Positions 49,173 to 62,976 of a stretch of DNA of 64,000 nucleotides are shown one piece after another; positions within the stretch are counted from its first letter, which is position 1; each line of letters begins with the position of its first letter. The notes beneath the pieces were generated by a model. That model was not told where the DNA came from. It did no database searches and was given only the letters and a program-made list of their open reading frames with translations. Made by a program: the position numbers and the translations under genes. This DNA comes from Leptobrachium leishanense (Eukaryota; Chordata; Amphibia; Anura; Megophryidae): positions 330,888,619 through 330,952,618 of the forward strand of contig CM019066.1 of NCBI GenBank assembly GCA_009667805.1, given 5' to 3'.

Positions 49173-49799
49173 TTCTTTATGTAAAATAGTTGAGAACAGA
49201 TTCCAGTGCAATAGCACTGTTTGAATAAACTTCCGGGATTTACACTTCAAACAACATTGCTGTTGTTTAAAAATAAGTGTGAGCTAGGTCCTCATGACAC
49301 ATCAAATGGGACCTCAGCCAGGGATAAGGGAAAATGTGTAATTTAGCCATCAGTGTGTGGTGGGGCGAGTCTACCGGATAAACAAAGCAAGCAAACAATA
49401 AATAGCTAAAATTCAACATAAGAATGATATTAATTAGTACAAAGTGTTCAAGAGAACCTGAACCTCAGATAAAATGTAATTTAGGGGAAAGTCTAAAAGG
49501 TGGTGAGCCCATTAAAGGGGTGTTTCCAAGTGATCACCAGTTCCTCAGCTTGACCTTTGCATCTTGAAGCTTATGCCAGAAGCGAACTTGCACATTGTGA
49601 GTGACTCTCACCCTAAAAGTGTATTTCAGTAAGAATTAAATTATTTTCACTATCAAGGGCTTGCAGATCGATGAAAACTCCAGTCCCAGTGATGTTGAGT
49701 AGTCCGGAAAAAGGGGGAGAGGTTGATTTTGATATTGAAAGATGGTTTTTTGCTTGAAGTATCATGACTTCATCTGGAAAGTTTAACATTTTGATAATA

Positions 49800-50012
49800 A
49801 AGAAACAAATTATTCCGGCACTCGGGTAGAAGAAATCTTGAGAACCTTTATCGTTGTGAGCACATCTCATACAACATTTCAGCTCTACGTAGATCCTTTC
49901 TCAAGACATGACTTGAGAAAGGCACTGCATAGAGCCGAATCATTGTGTGAGATGTGCTTGCAATAAAGGTTCCCAAGACTTCCTTTGAGTGCTTGGATCA
50001 TTTGTTTCTTTG
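49800..50012. repeat. Fold-back palindrome 1
   Basis: Two arms of about 100 bp meet at CTCAAGACATGACTTGAG (about 49902-49919). Arms carry ATAAAGGTTC, GAGATGTGCT and AAATTATT/ATCATTTGTTTCTTT in mirror order. Confidence 0.8.
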
Positions 50013-50320
50013 CGGTAGAGGACCTGGGCCATCCCGTTCCATGTGGAAACTTGTTTTGGAATTGTGGAGTGTGTGCCTTTTTGTCCTTTGATGACTGGTC
50101 TTTTGCATGTAGCAGCTGTTGTTGGCCTAGCTGGGCCTATCCTATGTACTTGTTGCTTAATCCTTTGCATCAAAAGGCATATGCAGGGCCACTGGGGCCC
50201 AACATTTGATAAGATAAATCTGAGAAATCCAATAAACCAAAGATGACTGTAATTTGCCAAGTCATCAATTTTCTCTTGAAGCAAGATTTGCATGGATAGA
50301 GTTTCTACTTGCAGTTGTGT
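50012..50320. other. Unassigned DNA
   Basis: No gene. Frames on both strands show no family. Confidence 0.3.
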
Positions 50321-50486
50321 AACGTTTCATGTTTTGTAAGAATGGATAGGATTTTATGACAAGAAAGAGCGCCGCAGCCTACACAGGATGGGAGCCCGTA
50401 CCTCGAAGCTCGTGGGACCACTGCCGAACACGGACGCCGGAATCCAGATAAACACATAAAGCAGGATCGTCACACAAGCAGAAAGG

Positions 50487-50602
50487 CCAGTGATAATTTA
50501 TTCAGAGGGGAAACAGATTCCACTTGACTTTACGCAAAACGTCAAGTCTAGTGGGGTCCGTTTCCCCCCCTGGATAAATCATCACTGGCACTTATGCTCC
50601 AT
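50487..50602. repeat. Fold-back palindrome 2
   Basis: Arms GCCAGTGATAATTTATTCAG..CCACTTGAC and GTCAAGTCTAGTGG..GGATAAATCATCACTGGC face each other around TTTACGCAAAAC. Confidence 0.85.
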
Positions 50603-50639
50603 GTGAGGATCCTGCTTCTTTCTTTATATGGATTTGATT

Positions 50640-51600
50640 TTATTGAGGTGGTTAAAGTTTGGTCAACGACTGGCGCTGCCTACCCAACCTATCTTACCCC
50701 CAATGTTGATAAACTAGATGTTCTATATATTGGGCATAGTTGGCATATACCAGAAAATTTTTGACTGCAACCTAGCATTGTCTTACCTGGTTTGCACACT
50801 TTAGAATGATACACTATTATAGTATAATCAATTGTACAATGCGAATTTTATTTGGGAGTGAAGAGGGTATGGGAATTCGATATAGCCTTGTGATCTCCTT
50901 AACAGAGTGGTTGAAATGCATTAAAAAGAAAAAAAAAATCTCGACAAATGTAACCATGTTAAATACATTAGGTTAACAAACGAAACACAAAAAAAAGAGC
51001 TTAGCTCTTTTTATTTGCCGTACCTACCACTGCCAATGATGTCATCACTTAAAAGAAATTGCCCAATGTTACTTGGTACGGAACATGGAGCTGCAAATGC
51101 AGGGCTGTGCTATGCTTTATTTTTGTTCCAGGAAAAGGAGACAAACTGATCCTTCGGCTCTGTTTAATGAAACCCATTATAAAACACAATCTGCTACGGA
51201 ATACTTGGTTAAGGGTCACTTTCAGTGCAGTACTTTTGCTATAAAGAGATTAATCTCACAGCATACCTCTCTAGTGACTCTTCATTTTGGAGAGAATGAA
51301 AGAAATTAAGTTTAATATTGCAATTTGAACTGTAGAATTTCACTACATTAAATAAACGCGCATACTGGTTTGGTCAATTTTTAACTTTAAAAACGAATAA
51401 ATTAAGGCATAAACTGCGGGGTTATCACCAACCACCTTTATGGTAGCAAAGTTCATTGTAGTTGCAAACAACGATTAAAAATCACTATTAACTACAGTCT
51501 TCAGCTATCCATGGAAGCACGATTCCGCAACAGCAGGCGAAGGTGATGTAAACAAAGGTGAACAGCTATTCTTTCGTAAAATGAGTGACCTGTGGGTATT
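50640..51600. other. Unassigned DNA
   Basis: No gene. The frame at 51073-51309 (+) has no recognised domain. Confidence 0.3.
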
Positions 51601-51609
51601 CTCACTATA

Positions 51610-51770
51610 CAGGGTTATTCAGAGAGAGGTGAAAACCAGGAGAATGACTGAAGTGAAAATTCTAGGTCAAAATTCTTCCATTTATCTCACTTTCCAAATC
51701 TGCTATTTGGTCTAGATTGTTCTCTTCTTTTGCCATTCTCCTGGTTTTCACCTTTCTCTGAATAACCCTG
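51610..51770. mobile_element. 161-bp Harbinger-like MITE
   Basis: Starts CAGGGTTATTCAGAGAGAGG and ends with CCTTTCTCTGAATAACCCTG. The repeats extend about 37 bp (through ACCAGGAGAATG). Flanks ATA and TTA do not match perfectly. The same end occurs at 40410 and 41194. Confidence 0.8.
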
Positions 51771-52137
51771 TTAGGGTTGTTCTGCCATTGTTGCTGCATC
51801 GGAAAATATACCTTGGTTTCTTTTAAGTGGCGATCTAGGCACTATGGTTAAAATGGTAAAAACACTAGACAACTTTGATTGATGCTACGATAGAAGCTAC
51901 AGTGAAATCTAGGCTAACCTGTGACTGAACGGAAAGTAGAAACCCCACTACGTACAATAGACAACTTCAGTGGAAAATAAGGTGAAAAGAACAGGGATAA
52001 CTGGGGAGTAATAGATTGGATCTTGATCCACCATAGTTAACTGGAGTTTGAAGAACTAAATCCGTTGTTGCTTGACACCCTGTTCTGACAACTTTCTGTT
52101 AAGGCCGTCATTAATTTTTTTCAGACATATAAGTTAA

Positions 52138-52501
52138 GGTAGCTCTTGTGTGTGATCAGACCAGACAGGCTAGCCTTCTCTACCCATGTGCATCAATGAG
52201 CATTTGGATGTCCCTGACCCGGACGTCGGTCTACCGGTTGTCCATCCTTCCAGCACTTTTGGCAGATACTAACCACTGCAGACCAGGAACACCCACAAGA
52301 CTTTTTAGGCGTTTTAGAGATTTGGCCCTTGTCAAAATCACTCAGATTTTTTTCACTTGAAAATTACTCCTGCTTCCAACACATGAAGTTACTGTCACTT
52401 GCGGCCTAATATATCCCACCCCTTGAGAGGTTCCAATGTAACGATATAATCAATTATATTCACTTCACCTGTCAGTGGTTCTAATGTTTGTCTGATCAGT
52501 G
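52138..52501 (-). mobile_element. Tc1/mariner 5' fragment
   Basis: The minus strand starts CACTGATCAGACAAACATTA and contains GAGTGATTTTGACAAGGGCC, CTGCAGTGGTTAGTA and CTCATTGATGCACATGGG. These are the left end and the transposase start of a Tc1 family common in fish and frogs. The catalytic part is absent. Confidence 0.7.
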
Positions 52502-52504
52502 TGT

Positions 52505-53360
52505 ATATATAACGACATACTGTATATACACTGTATACATATACAAAGGCCCTAGTTTTTTTCACTAATTGTATCATTTTAAGAAAGAACAATAGGACAC
52601 AAATAACACATTATATAATCTCTTTGAACAGGATCAGTTTTAAATCTCAGTGACCTAAGTCAGTTCTGGATGTTCTACCTCTAAACTTTCCCCCTCAACA
52701 CCACCTTCCTTTTCTCAGAATTTATCAGTGGAAATGCTGCCTGTTCTAAAAACATTTGCATTCTGCTCCAACTCCTACTGGGGAAAATGAAATGATGTCA
52801 TTGGCCCCAAAAGACTATTGATGTACATAGAGAATGAATTGTGAAACCAAAGATTTATTTTATTCAGCTTTTTTGTTAAGTATATAGAAACATGTTCTTC
52901 TTCTTTGGACTTCTCCGACCTCGGAACCCATTAGAAATTTCTTATATCGAGAGATTGAAACATCTGTTATATTAGCGGTTTGTTTTTTCTCCAAGTTTAA
53001 TGTTGAATCAGATATAAAATGCAATTTATAATAGTTATGTTTTACAAATTGCCCTCCTACTAACCCTACCTAGGGATATGTATTATATTGGAATTCCATT
53101 AAATTGCCCACCCTTCTGGAACTCGAATTTCCGTTTTTATTGTTCATAGCAGAGGTTTCAAGAAGGTCATTGATTGTGACCCTTAAAGGTACACTTTCCC
53201 CGGAAAACAAGCCCGAATTAATGTTAAAAACAGAGCAGAAGATCCTGAAGGCACATAGATCTTCTGTGACTGCCTCGATGCACAGAACAATACTATGAGT
53301 GTTGTTTAGTCAAAAGTGCAAAGATCCTGGCTTCACTCCACACAGACAGTAGCAGAGAAC
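52505..53360. other. Unassigned DNA
   Basis: No gene recognised. Confidence 0.3.
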
Positions 53361-53362
53361 GA

Positions 53363-53492
53363 AAAACATCCTTTATTCTGGTGTCATAAAATGGTGACGT
53401 TTCGGCCAAGCCTGGCTTATATCCAAACTGGCTTTGATAAAAGCCAGGCTTGGTAGATACGTCACCCATAGTATGATGCCACAATAAAGGAT
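53363..53492. repeat. Fold-back palindrome 3
   Basis: Arms ATCCTTTATTCTGG..GGTGACGTTTCGGCCAAGCC and GCCAGGCTTGGTAGATACGT..CACAATAAAGGAT are inverted around AAACTGGCTTTG. Layout is the same as palindrome 1. Confidence 0.85.
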
Positions 53493-53999
53493 TACATCTT
53501 TTTCTACAAGAACATGGTGAGCATTCAACTATTCTTCATGCATGTACCTGCAGCTCCTGCCATTCAATCCACTAATAAAAATCTAAACGTAATCCTTGAG
53601 GACACAGCAGGACAAAACTCACATAATGTCACTCCTCGCTGGGTACATTGACATGGAAATGTTATCATTTTATGCATCCCTTTAGGGTGAACATAAGACC
53701 CCTCACTGTCTACCAACTGGTTCCCTCTTAATTCTCTTTACCTTCTGACACTAGTTGAGGAGGACACTTTTAAATTCCCCCATTTTGGCTGAAAACTAAG
53801 GTGATATCCCTACTCAAACATAATAAAGTTCCCATGCTAGATGTTCTTCAAGGCTCTCTGCGAATCCAATAGCGTTTTGTAGATTAGGGCACAGGAATAT
53901 ACTTTTGTTACTTACGAAGTAAAAATTGACAAATGTATTTAATATCCACCACTATTCAGTTAAAATTTCTGGTTTAGGACATCACATATTTCTGTAAAA

Positions 54000-54690
54000 A
54001 TGACAACGGCTCAGACAAAAATATTGGACCTCTTAACCTCATATTTCATAGCTCATCACCTGGAAACAATAAGATAACAGAGATTTGGTGCTGTTTTTTG
54101 TTGTTCCAAATAAAATTGACAGTTTTTGACTAACTCTTTTGGAGTAACCACAGACGTTTGATGGGATTCGGACTCATAGGTCACTTAGGGAACAGTCCAA
54201 TGCTTTCTTCTCATCCATTGTTGAGTGTTTTTAAAGAATGTTTCAGGTCATTTTTCTGCTGGAGGACACATGACCTGTCACCCAACACAGCTTTCTGACA
54301 CTGGGAAGTATGTTTTGCTCAAGAGTGCCTTGATAGTCTTACGATTTCATCGTGCCCTACACATATTCTAGACACCCAATGCCAGAGACAAGACAACAAC
54401 CTCAAAACATCACCGAGCCTCCTCCATGTTTCATGGTAGGGAAACTGTTCGTTTCTTTGAAAGCTTATTTTTTCTTTATATAAACAAGTTGTAATGATTT
54501 GACAAAAAAGCACTGCTTTTCCTTCATCTGTCCAAAAGATATTCTCAAAGAAGGACCATGACTTGTCACATGCATTTTGGCAACTGCAGCTTGTTTTTTC
54601 TTAAAGAAGAAAATAGTGCATTATTTGATTAAAATGTAAAGGTACCAATACTTAGAATTTCAAAATATCATCTCCGGGTTGTATTTTCTT
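54000..54690 (-). pseudogene. Heavily decayed Tc1 transposase
   Basis: The minus strand still shows KHGGGSVMFWGC-like text (about 54440-54400), a degraded FQQDNDPKH (about 54270) and NPIKRLW-like text (about 54155), with many stops. It looks older than the other Tc1 copies here. Terminal repeats were not found. Confidence 0.7.
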
Positions 54691-54699
54691 GAGTCGGTT

Positions 54700-55240
54700 T
54701 TGCGGTTTGATTAATTATTTAGTTCAATGACAACTTATTAAATTGGCAAAAACAAGGTTTGTGAAGGCCCAGAGTACGTGCAATAATGCCAGGTTCGTGA
54801 GGGACCTGAGAATGGATAACAGCATATGTGGCCTGCACTACAGCAAGTCCCCGCTCAGGTCTCATAAGGTTTTTTCTCAAATCATGCCATTCCCAAGAGG
54901 ACTAAACCATATGCGAAGCAGACATTCTCCCATAAAGAGTGGTCAGTACTGAAATACCAAAAGATGCCATCTCTGCAGAAGAGATACAGAAACCCCTGAT
55001 GATCGTGTCGGCTTTATAAAGGATTAAATATTAACTTTATATATAAAACGGAAATACTATAAATACAGTATATATATATAATATCTTTTTGGTTTCAGAT
55101 AAAATCTTTCAATAGTCTGTGGGCTATCTGGGATGAAGGATGAGAACGTAAGGTCATCATTTCTAGGGAACTGATGTGCATAGTATGGCGTTTCCAGTAG
55201 GTGCAACAAGACAATGTAATTTCCGGAGCAACCTGAAACA
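54700..55240. other. Unassigned DNA
   Basis: No gene recognised. The frame at 54743-54952 has no family match that I can see. Confidence 0.3.
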
Positions 55241-55244
55241 TGTA

Positions 55245-56836
<1,592 letters not shown>

Positions 56837-56839
56837 TAT

Positions 56840-57650
56840 GTGTGAGTGCTGCTAGTGGTAGGAGTTTTGCGCTGGCATGATAGGTCAACCAACATAGAAC
56901 TTTAACTTCTACTAGCATGGGATGTTTTTAAGCTTGTGTTTTTCAAGCATGTGCATGAAGATTTGTACTAACTGTAACTAACTGAATGTTTTAGATGTTT
57001 TTTCGGGGACCACCAGATACAGAAGTTCCTGAGCTGAAAAGGAGGAGAAGCAAGTGGCGAGGGACAAAAGTGACTAAACTCACCTTAAGTATCCCTTTAG
57101 GTTAGGACCTACTACAGCTGCTGCGTCAAGAGCCGAAACAGGAAGAACGCAGTGACCTTTTTTTATTAGGTTTGTCCTTTCTATGCCAAAATTTGTTGTC
57201 CACCTTTTTGGGACTAGGCAATATAGTTTGGAACATCCGAGATTCTAAAAGATATCCAGAACTAGCAGTCCAAATCTTAGGTTTTCATTGGACATTGTAA
57301 TCATATTCATTGGGCTACTCTGAGACATCTGAGAAAGAGGAAATTGCAAAAGCTCTGCGTGTAAGGTTAATTGCAAAGTTATTTCACCACAGGATGTCCT
57401 CCTTCATGTGACTGGTATTACCATCAAGTCACGATACAAGTGGAAACAGCTACTGCAAGTCCTGAGCGCCCCGAGTAGATGTGGAAAGCATTTTTTGCAC
57501 ATGTCATATACACATTCATGTACTCATCCGTTTGAGGTTTCTAGCCAAATTAGATGTTGCTATAATAAATGTACAATCTACACTATTTCCCCCCCCCCCG
57601 GCTATTATACAAAGTTTCGGAAGCGTTAACGTACAATAACCAGGAATATC
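56840..57650. other. Unassigned DNA
   Basis: No gene. A C10-11 run lies at about 57588-57599. Confidence 0.35.
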
Positions 57651-57660
57651 CTGGAATAGC

Positions 57661-58261
57661 TGTCAGGATCCATCCTCAGCCTGACCTGTACCATTACCTG
57701 AAGGCAGCACCTTTCCTGCATCATGTTTGTTCCTGTCCAGGTTTTCGGTGTTGCCTGGTGTGCCATCCAATCCACTGCACACCATACCTGGTTTTCCCTA
57801 CAGTGAAACACAATGCAAACACACTCCCCTGGAAATAAGTCTCCTCCCACCTCCCATCAGTGCTTCATTGTTGTCGCTCCTTGTTCTTAGGAACAAGTCC
57901 TGTCTATCCAAGATCCAGAGAAACCTGCTCTTCCTCTACCTAACCACCGGTTCCCTCAGCCTATTCCTCCGCCTCAATACCCACCGTGTTTCCCTGCTTC
58001 AAGACCCTCTGTGTTTCCTCTCAAGACCCACCGTGCTCTCCCAGGAGCAACTGTCCTCCAACCCTCATACCTGGACACAAGGACTGCATTCCCAACTACC
58101 CTCAGCCAACCAGTAAGTCCTATTGTGTCCTGTCCCACAGCCCTCCTGTCTGGTTCTCCAACTATCCCTCTCCATCCAACCGTCTGCGTGCATGCCTGAG
58201 AGACCTGCATATTGGACTAATTTCCTGAAAGGCCAGTACCTATACGGTGCATAACCTGACA
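57661..58261 (+). mobile_element. Solo LTR
   Basis: Starts TGTCAGGATCC and ends ATAACCTGACA, the inverted TGTCAGG/CCTGACA termini of gypsy-type LTRs. The 5-bp duplication ATAGC is perfect (57656-57660 and 58262-58266). Open frames inside are proline/serine-rich by composition and not genes. Confidence 0.88.
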
Positions 58262-58550
58262 ATAGCAGGGGAGGCGTTAGTACTTACATGTTGAGCCGCT
58301 AGCATTAACGAGTGAGCTGCTGACGTGGTATAGAGCATGGATGTTTTATATATACCATTATATACAGAATTATGGAGACAACACAAGCAATCAAGACAGA
58401 GGAGAAAGCAAACTTCAGAAATAATGTATTGTTTAAACCTTTGGTTGCGATCTGGTCAGAATCTGCACATAAAAATATAAAGGTATAGCAGATTTTGGAT
58501 TTAGAAGAACATATGGATCATACAATACTTGGAGCAAAATAAAAAGTACT
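58262..58550. other. Spacer between solo LTR and LYPLAL1
   Basis: No feature seen except the T-run that begins at 58554. Confidence 0.35.
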
Positions 58551-58592
58551 CCCTTTTTTTTTTTTTTTTTTTTACCAGATAAAAAAAATATA

Positions 58593-58598
58593 TTTATT
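58593..58598 (-). terminator. LYPLAL1: Poly(A) signal of LYPLAL1
   Basis: AATAAA on the minus strand, about 9 nt after the stop codon. A 20-base A-run (minus strand, 58573-58554) follows about 20 nt later. Confidence 0.5.
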
Positions 58599-58606
58599 TA
58601 TAGGGT

Positions 58607-59607
58607 TCAGCGCTCTTGGGTCAATGCAGTTTCCATGGGAAGCTTCTTTAAAATCCACGCCCTTAATTTCTGTAACTCTGCTAGACTTAACTCGTGATAC
58701 ATATCTGGAAAGCCATGGAAGGTCGTCGTCACACCAAGGGATTTTAATACTTTGCTGGTTTCTTCCCCCCATTTAGGCAAAACAAGGGTATCAGCATCTC
58801 CTTGACATTGGAATAATTCAGGAAGTGTGTATTTAACCTCTTTAAGTTCCTGGGGAAATAAAGCAATATATAAAAAGAAATATTAGAAGGCACGTTTTAA
58901 AGAACATTGTTGAACATTTTTCCGAAAAGGAAAAGAAGTTCCAGAAATTAAAAAAGAATCAATTCTATTTTAGTTTATTGTATATTAGTAATGGCTTCCA
59001 TTGGTATTGCGCGCGTTTGGCATACAATTGAAATTATACAGTTGCTCTTTAAATCTGGAGGAACGTAAAAATTCAGCCCATGCCATCGGCATATAAACTG
59101 GCGATGGCCTAGCCCTATACATTGTGCTTGAGAATTTTAAGGCCAAAACCAAGTTTGTGGTCAGGGATAAACGTTAGGAAACCGTAGGAAAGTCAGTTGA
59201 TGGTGTGCCCGGAACCGACCTGACGGTTTGCTGGAAAAAGTGGGCATTACGGGCAGAATGAGTTATAAACTGATAATAGAGAGAGGGTGGTTGGGGGTGT
59301 TCACAGCAGCTGCTGGTGATGGGCAACGTACCCCCTCCCACAACTCCAGGCCTACAGCCTATGCATTTATCCCAGAGAAGTTGTATTAAATCTGAATATA
59401 ACAGCATGTACCAGCATGAAAATCAACATACTATAAAAAAAAAAAAAAAAAGGTGTTCAGATATTTTAGTAGAATAATTTATTGAAATTACCTTATAAAC
59501 AATTGAATCTTTATTAAGAAAACTCGAAAGTGCAAACACTCCGGCTACATCCCGGTGGCATCTGTAAGCCAAGTGCATGGCCATAGCACCTCCCATAGAA
59601 AAGCCAC
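58607..59607 (-). CDS. LYPLAL1: LYPLAL1, last two coding exons (partial gene)
   Basis: LYPLAL1 is a cytosolic serine hydrolase of the acyl-protein thioesterase/lysophospholipase family (alpha/beta-hydrolase fold). The penultimate exon, 59607-59492, has acceptor TTTGCAG and donor AAG/GTAATT. It encodes [20 protein letters not shown], with the GXSXG nucleophile serine. The last exon, 58849-58607, follows acceptor TTTCCCCAG. It encodes [13 protein letters not shown] (catalytic Asp) and [10 protein letters not shown] (catalytic His), ending TQER and TGA, 80 residues. Exon phases fit (116 nt, then phase 0), and no stop or shift interrupts either. The intron is 642 bp. Earlier exons were not recognised between 59608 and 64000, so they should lie further right. 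Identification rests on strong recall of the vertebrate protein. Confidence 0.93.
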
Positions 59608-59609
59608 CT

Positions 59610-60480
59610 GCAAAGTAAAGATGGTTCTAAAAATCCATTCTAATAAAAATACTTCAAGCGGACAACACAGATTATAACAGTGAAACATGTTAGGATAACC
59701 TGAAATGAAAAGCTTTAGTACTTAATTTAACCTTAGGAGTGTCAATGAGAGAGAGATGTGGTGGGAAAATTGCCTTAATAGGGCAATCGCATACGAAGCA
59801 ATGAAACGTTTCTTTTACGTTTACATAAATAAAAAAAAAAAGTATTTTGGTTTCCCCACAGAAAATTCTCGAAGGCCTTGCTCTGCCAGCTTGGATTAAG
59901 AATATTACTCTACTTGTTGGCACATGGGCAAAGCTGGGGAACATTTAACAAGGTATCAAAAATTAAAAATGATGGTTATCTTTCAAAGGCGGGTTAATGC
60001 AGCTTTTTTTTTTTTTTTTTAAAAAAAAAAATTTTATTGGGAAATAAGGAGATGAACAAAGTGTGGTTAGAGTCAAGGTTACGATTGTGACTACCAGTAT
60101 CAGTCATTCATATCCCACATTTAAATATTCATATTCCATCAATAACAATCATAGGCAGGCATTATACCCACACGCATTATTCATTTCATATTTTATTGGC
60201 ATTTTTGAAGCTATAATGCCAAAAATCCCACTATGATTACTACAAATCCCCATCAGCAGGAAAGCCAACCATTTTATTATGCATCTTGATCACAGATACT
60301 GTACTTGACACAAGGTAATTTCTGCCTGAATGCTAATAATGCAGACTCCATTTGAAATTGTTTAAGAGAAGCGACACCATCTAGAGTTCAGAACATTTCA
60401 TCCCAGTAATATTCCAGTAAAGCAGGGATCAGCAGCCATGGCCCTCTAGATGCTTTGGAACAACATCTCATGGAATCTGT
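59610..60480. other. LYPLAL1 intron, left part
   Basis: No exon recognised. A T/A tract (about 60004-60030) followed by TTTTATTGGGAAATAAG could be the 3' end of a minus-strand retrotransposed sequence. The repeat at 60215-60425 (-) pairs with 40975-41160. Confidence 0.45.
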
Positions 60481-60487
60481 AAAAAGT

Positions 60488-60560
60488 GTCTTTATTTGGA
60501 ACGCACACACAATACAGTGTCAGCACCGTTTCAGCCTAAGCTTGAACAGTGCCAGGTCCC
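60488..60560. repeat. Single arm resembling the fold-back elements
   Basis: Minus strand reads GGCTGAAACGGTGCTGACAC then CCAAATAAAGAC, the same order of motifs as one arm of the palindromes at 49.8 and 53.4 kb. Confidence 0.4.
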
Positions 60561-61336
60561 CGAGTTGATTTTGAATTAGGCACTGGGGGGCAATATTCCA
60601 ACGTTGGCACCTTAACCAGAGGTGATGTAAATGTAATGGGCACTATTCCCTAGTGTATGCCAACGTTAGCTTTCGGATGTGTAAGCGTTACTGCCACGAT
60701 AAGTGACTTTAATGCACACATCCCCATATTGCATCTCTAACGCTAAACCCATAAGAAATCACTAAGCGCATCAGTGATTGCGCTAGCTTCCGCATCCTAT
60801 ACTTTACATGGGGAGTGCAATCATTCGTTTTGATAAGTAAGATATTACAAAGTGCTAGCGCTAATCACCGTAGGGACGCGCCAGGCCATATTTTAGCTAC
60901 ACCTAAAAGCTGGTGCTAAATGATTCCTCATTTGCAAAGTCATTTAACACCCCATAACCCCCCCCCCAATAAATCGGAAACCCACCTCTCATCTCGCAGC
61001 GAGAACGGTTGCCCGATACGCTGCTTCTTGTCGCCGGGACAAGAGTGAGACAGGGAACAAATAGTTCCCAGTCACCCTCTGCGATCACTCTGCGATGCTG
61101 TGCAATCTCGCGTGAGCGAGATCACGCAGGGCTCACAGCCCGGAAGCGCAAGCCTCCATGGAGTTCTATAGACTCCAGGAGGTGATACGCACGGCGGTGC
61201 GGAAGTACTACCTGAGTATTCCAGCAGTTAGCTAGGGCCTGCCCGGAATATCACGGTAAAATGGGAAAGCTATGGGGAACCTGCAGCTGCAGATTTTCTC
61301 CGTTAGCGTCCCCATTTTAGATCGAACTACAAAATA

Positions 61337-62976
61337 CAGTCAGGTCCAGAAATATTGGGACATTGACACAATGCTAAACATCTTTGGCTCTATACACCAC
61401 CACAATGGAGTTGGAATGAAACAAACACAATGTGCTTTAACTGCAGACTGTCAGCTTTAATTTGAGGGGATGTACATCCAACTCAGGTGAATGGTGTAGG
61501 ACTTACAGCAGTTTGCAGATGTGCCTCCCACTTGTTAAGGGACCAAAGGTAATGGGACAGAATAATAATCATAAATCAAACTTTCCCTTCTTAATACTTG
61601 GTTGCAAATCCTTTGCAGTCAATCACAGCCTGAAGTCTGGAACGCATAGACATCACCAGACGCTGGGTTTCATCCCTGGTGATGCTCTGCCAGGCCTCTA
61701 CTGCAACTGTCTTCAGTTCCTGCTTGTTCTTGGGGCATTTTCCCTTCAGTTTTGTCTTCAGCAAGTGAAATGCATGCTCAGTGGGATTCAGGTCAGGTGA
61801 TTGACTTGGCCATTGCATAACATTCCACTTCTGTCCCTTCAAAAACTCTTTGGTTGCTTTTGCAGTATGCTTTGGGTCATTGTCCATCTGCACTGTGAAG
61901 CGCCGTCCAATGAGTTCTACAGCATTTTGCTGAATGTGAGCAGATAATATTGCCCGAAACACTTCAGAATTCATCCAGCTGCTTTTGTCAGCAGTCACAT
62001 CATCAATAAATACAAGAGAACCAGTTCCATTGGCAGCCATACATGCAGATGCCATGACACTACCACCACCATGCTTCACTGATGAGGTGGTATGCTTAGG
62101 ATCATGAGCAGTTCCTTTCCTTCTCCATACTCTTCTCATCACTCTGGTACAAGTTGATCTTGGTCTCATCTGTCCATAGGATCTTGTTCCAGAACTGTGA
62201 AGGCTTTGTTAGGTGTTGTTTGGCAAACTCTAATCTGGCCCTCCTGTTTTTGAGGCTCATCAATGGTTTACATCTTGTGGTGGACCCTCTGTATTCACTC
62301 TGGTGAAGTCTTCTCTTGATTGTTGACTTTGACACACATACACCTACCTCCTAGAGAGTGTTCTTGATCTGGCCAACTGTTGTGAAGGGTGTTTTCTTCA
62401 CCAGGGAAAGAATTCTTTGGTCATCCACCACAGTTGTTTTCCGTGGTCTCCCGGGTCTTTTGGTGTTGCTGAGCTCACCGGTGCGTTCCTTCTTTTTGAG
62501 AATGTTCCAAACAGTTGTTTTGGCCACGCCTAATGTTCTTGCTATCTCTCTGATGGGTTTGTTTTGTTTCTTCAGCCTATTGATGGCTTGCTTCACTGAT
62601 AGTGACAGCTCTTTGGATCTCATCTTGAGAGTTGACAGCAACAGATTGCAAATAGCACACTTGAAATGAACTCTGGGCCTTTTATCTGTACATTGTAATT
62701 GGGGTAATGAGGGAATATCACACACCTGGCCATGGAACAGCTGAGAAGCCAATTGTCCCATTACCTTTGGTCCCTTAACAAGTGGGAGGCACATCTGCAA
62801 ACTGCTGTAAGTCCTACACCGTTCACCTGAGTTGGATGTACATACCCTCAAATTAAAGCCGACAGTCTGCAGTTAAAGCACATGGTGTTTGTTTCATTCC
62901 AACTCCATTGTGGGGGGCGTATAGAGCCAAAGATGTTAGAATTGTGTCGATGTCCCAATATTTCTGGACCTGACTG
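61337..62976 (-). mobile_element. Tc1 transposon (CAGTCAGGTCCAGAAATATT family)
   Basis: The ends are CAGTCAGGTCCAGAAATATT and its complement, with TA on both sides (61335-61336 and 62977-62978). The inverted repeats are long (about 220 bp), including CCCACTTGTTAAGGGACCAA. 1,640 bp, nested in the MITE above. Confidence 0.95.
61591..62623 (-). pseudogene. Tc1 transposase, two lesions
   Basis: From the ATG at 62623 (MRSKELSLSVKQAINRLKKQ), about 344 codons. It has a two-part HTH domain with KRPGRPRK. A CAG-to-TAG stop interrupts it near 62352. A small deletion near 62120-62135 (after LYQSDEK) shifts the frame. The catalytic WTDETK, MDNDPKHTAK and SPDLNPTEHA (D, D, E) are all present. This is the second-best-preserved Tc1 gene of the window. 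Confidence 0.93.

Noticed and set aside
57569..58262. Proline/serine-rich frames on both strands
   Set aside because: They lie in a solo LTR with TG..CA ends and a 5-bp duplication.
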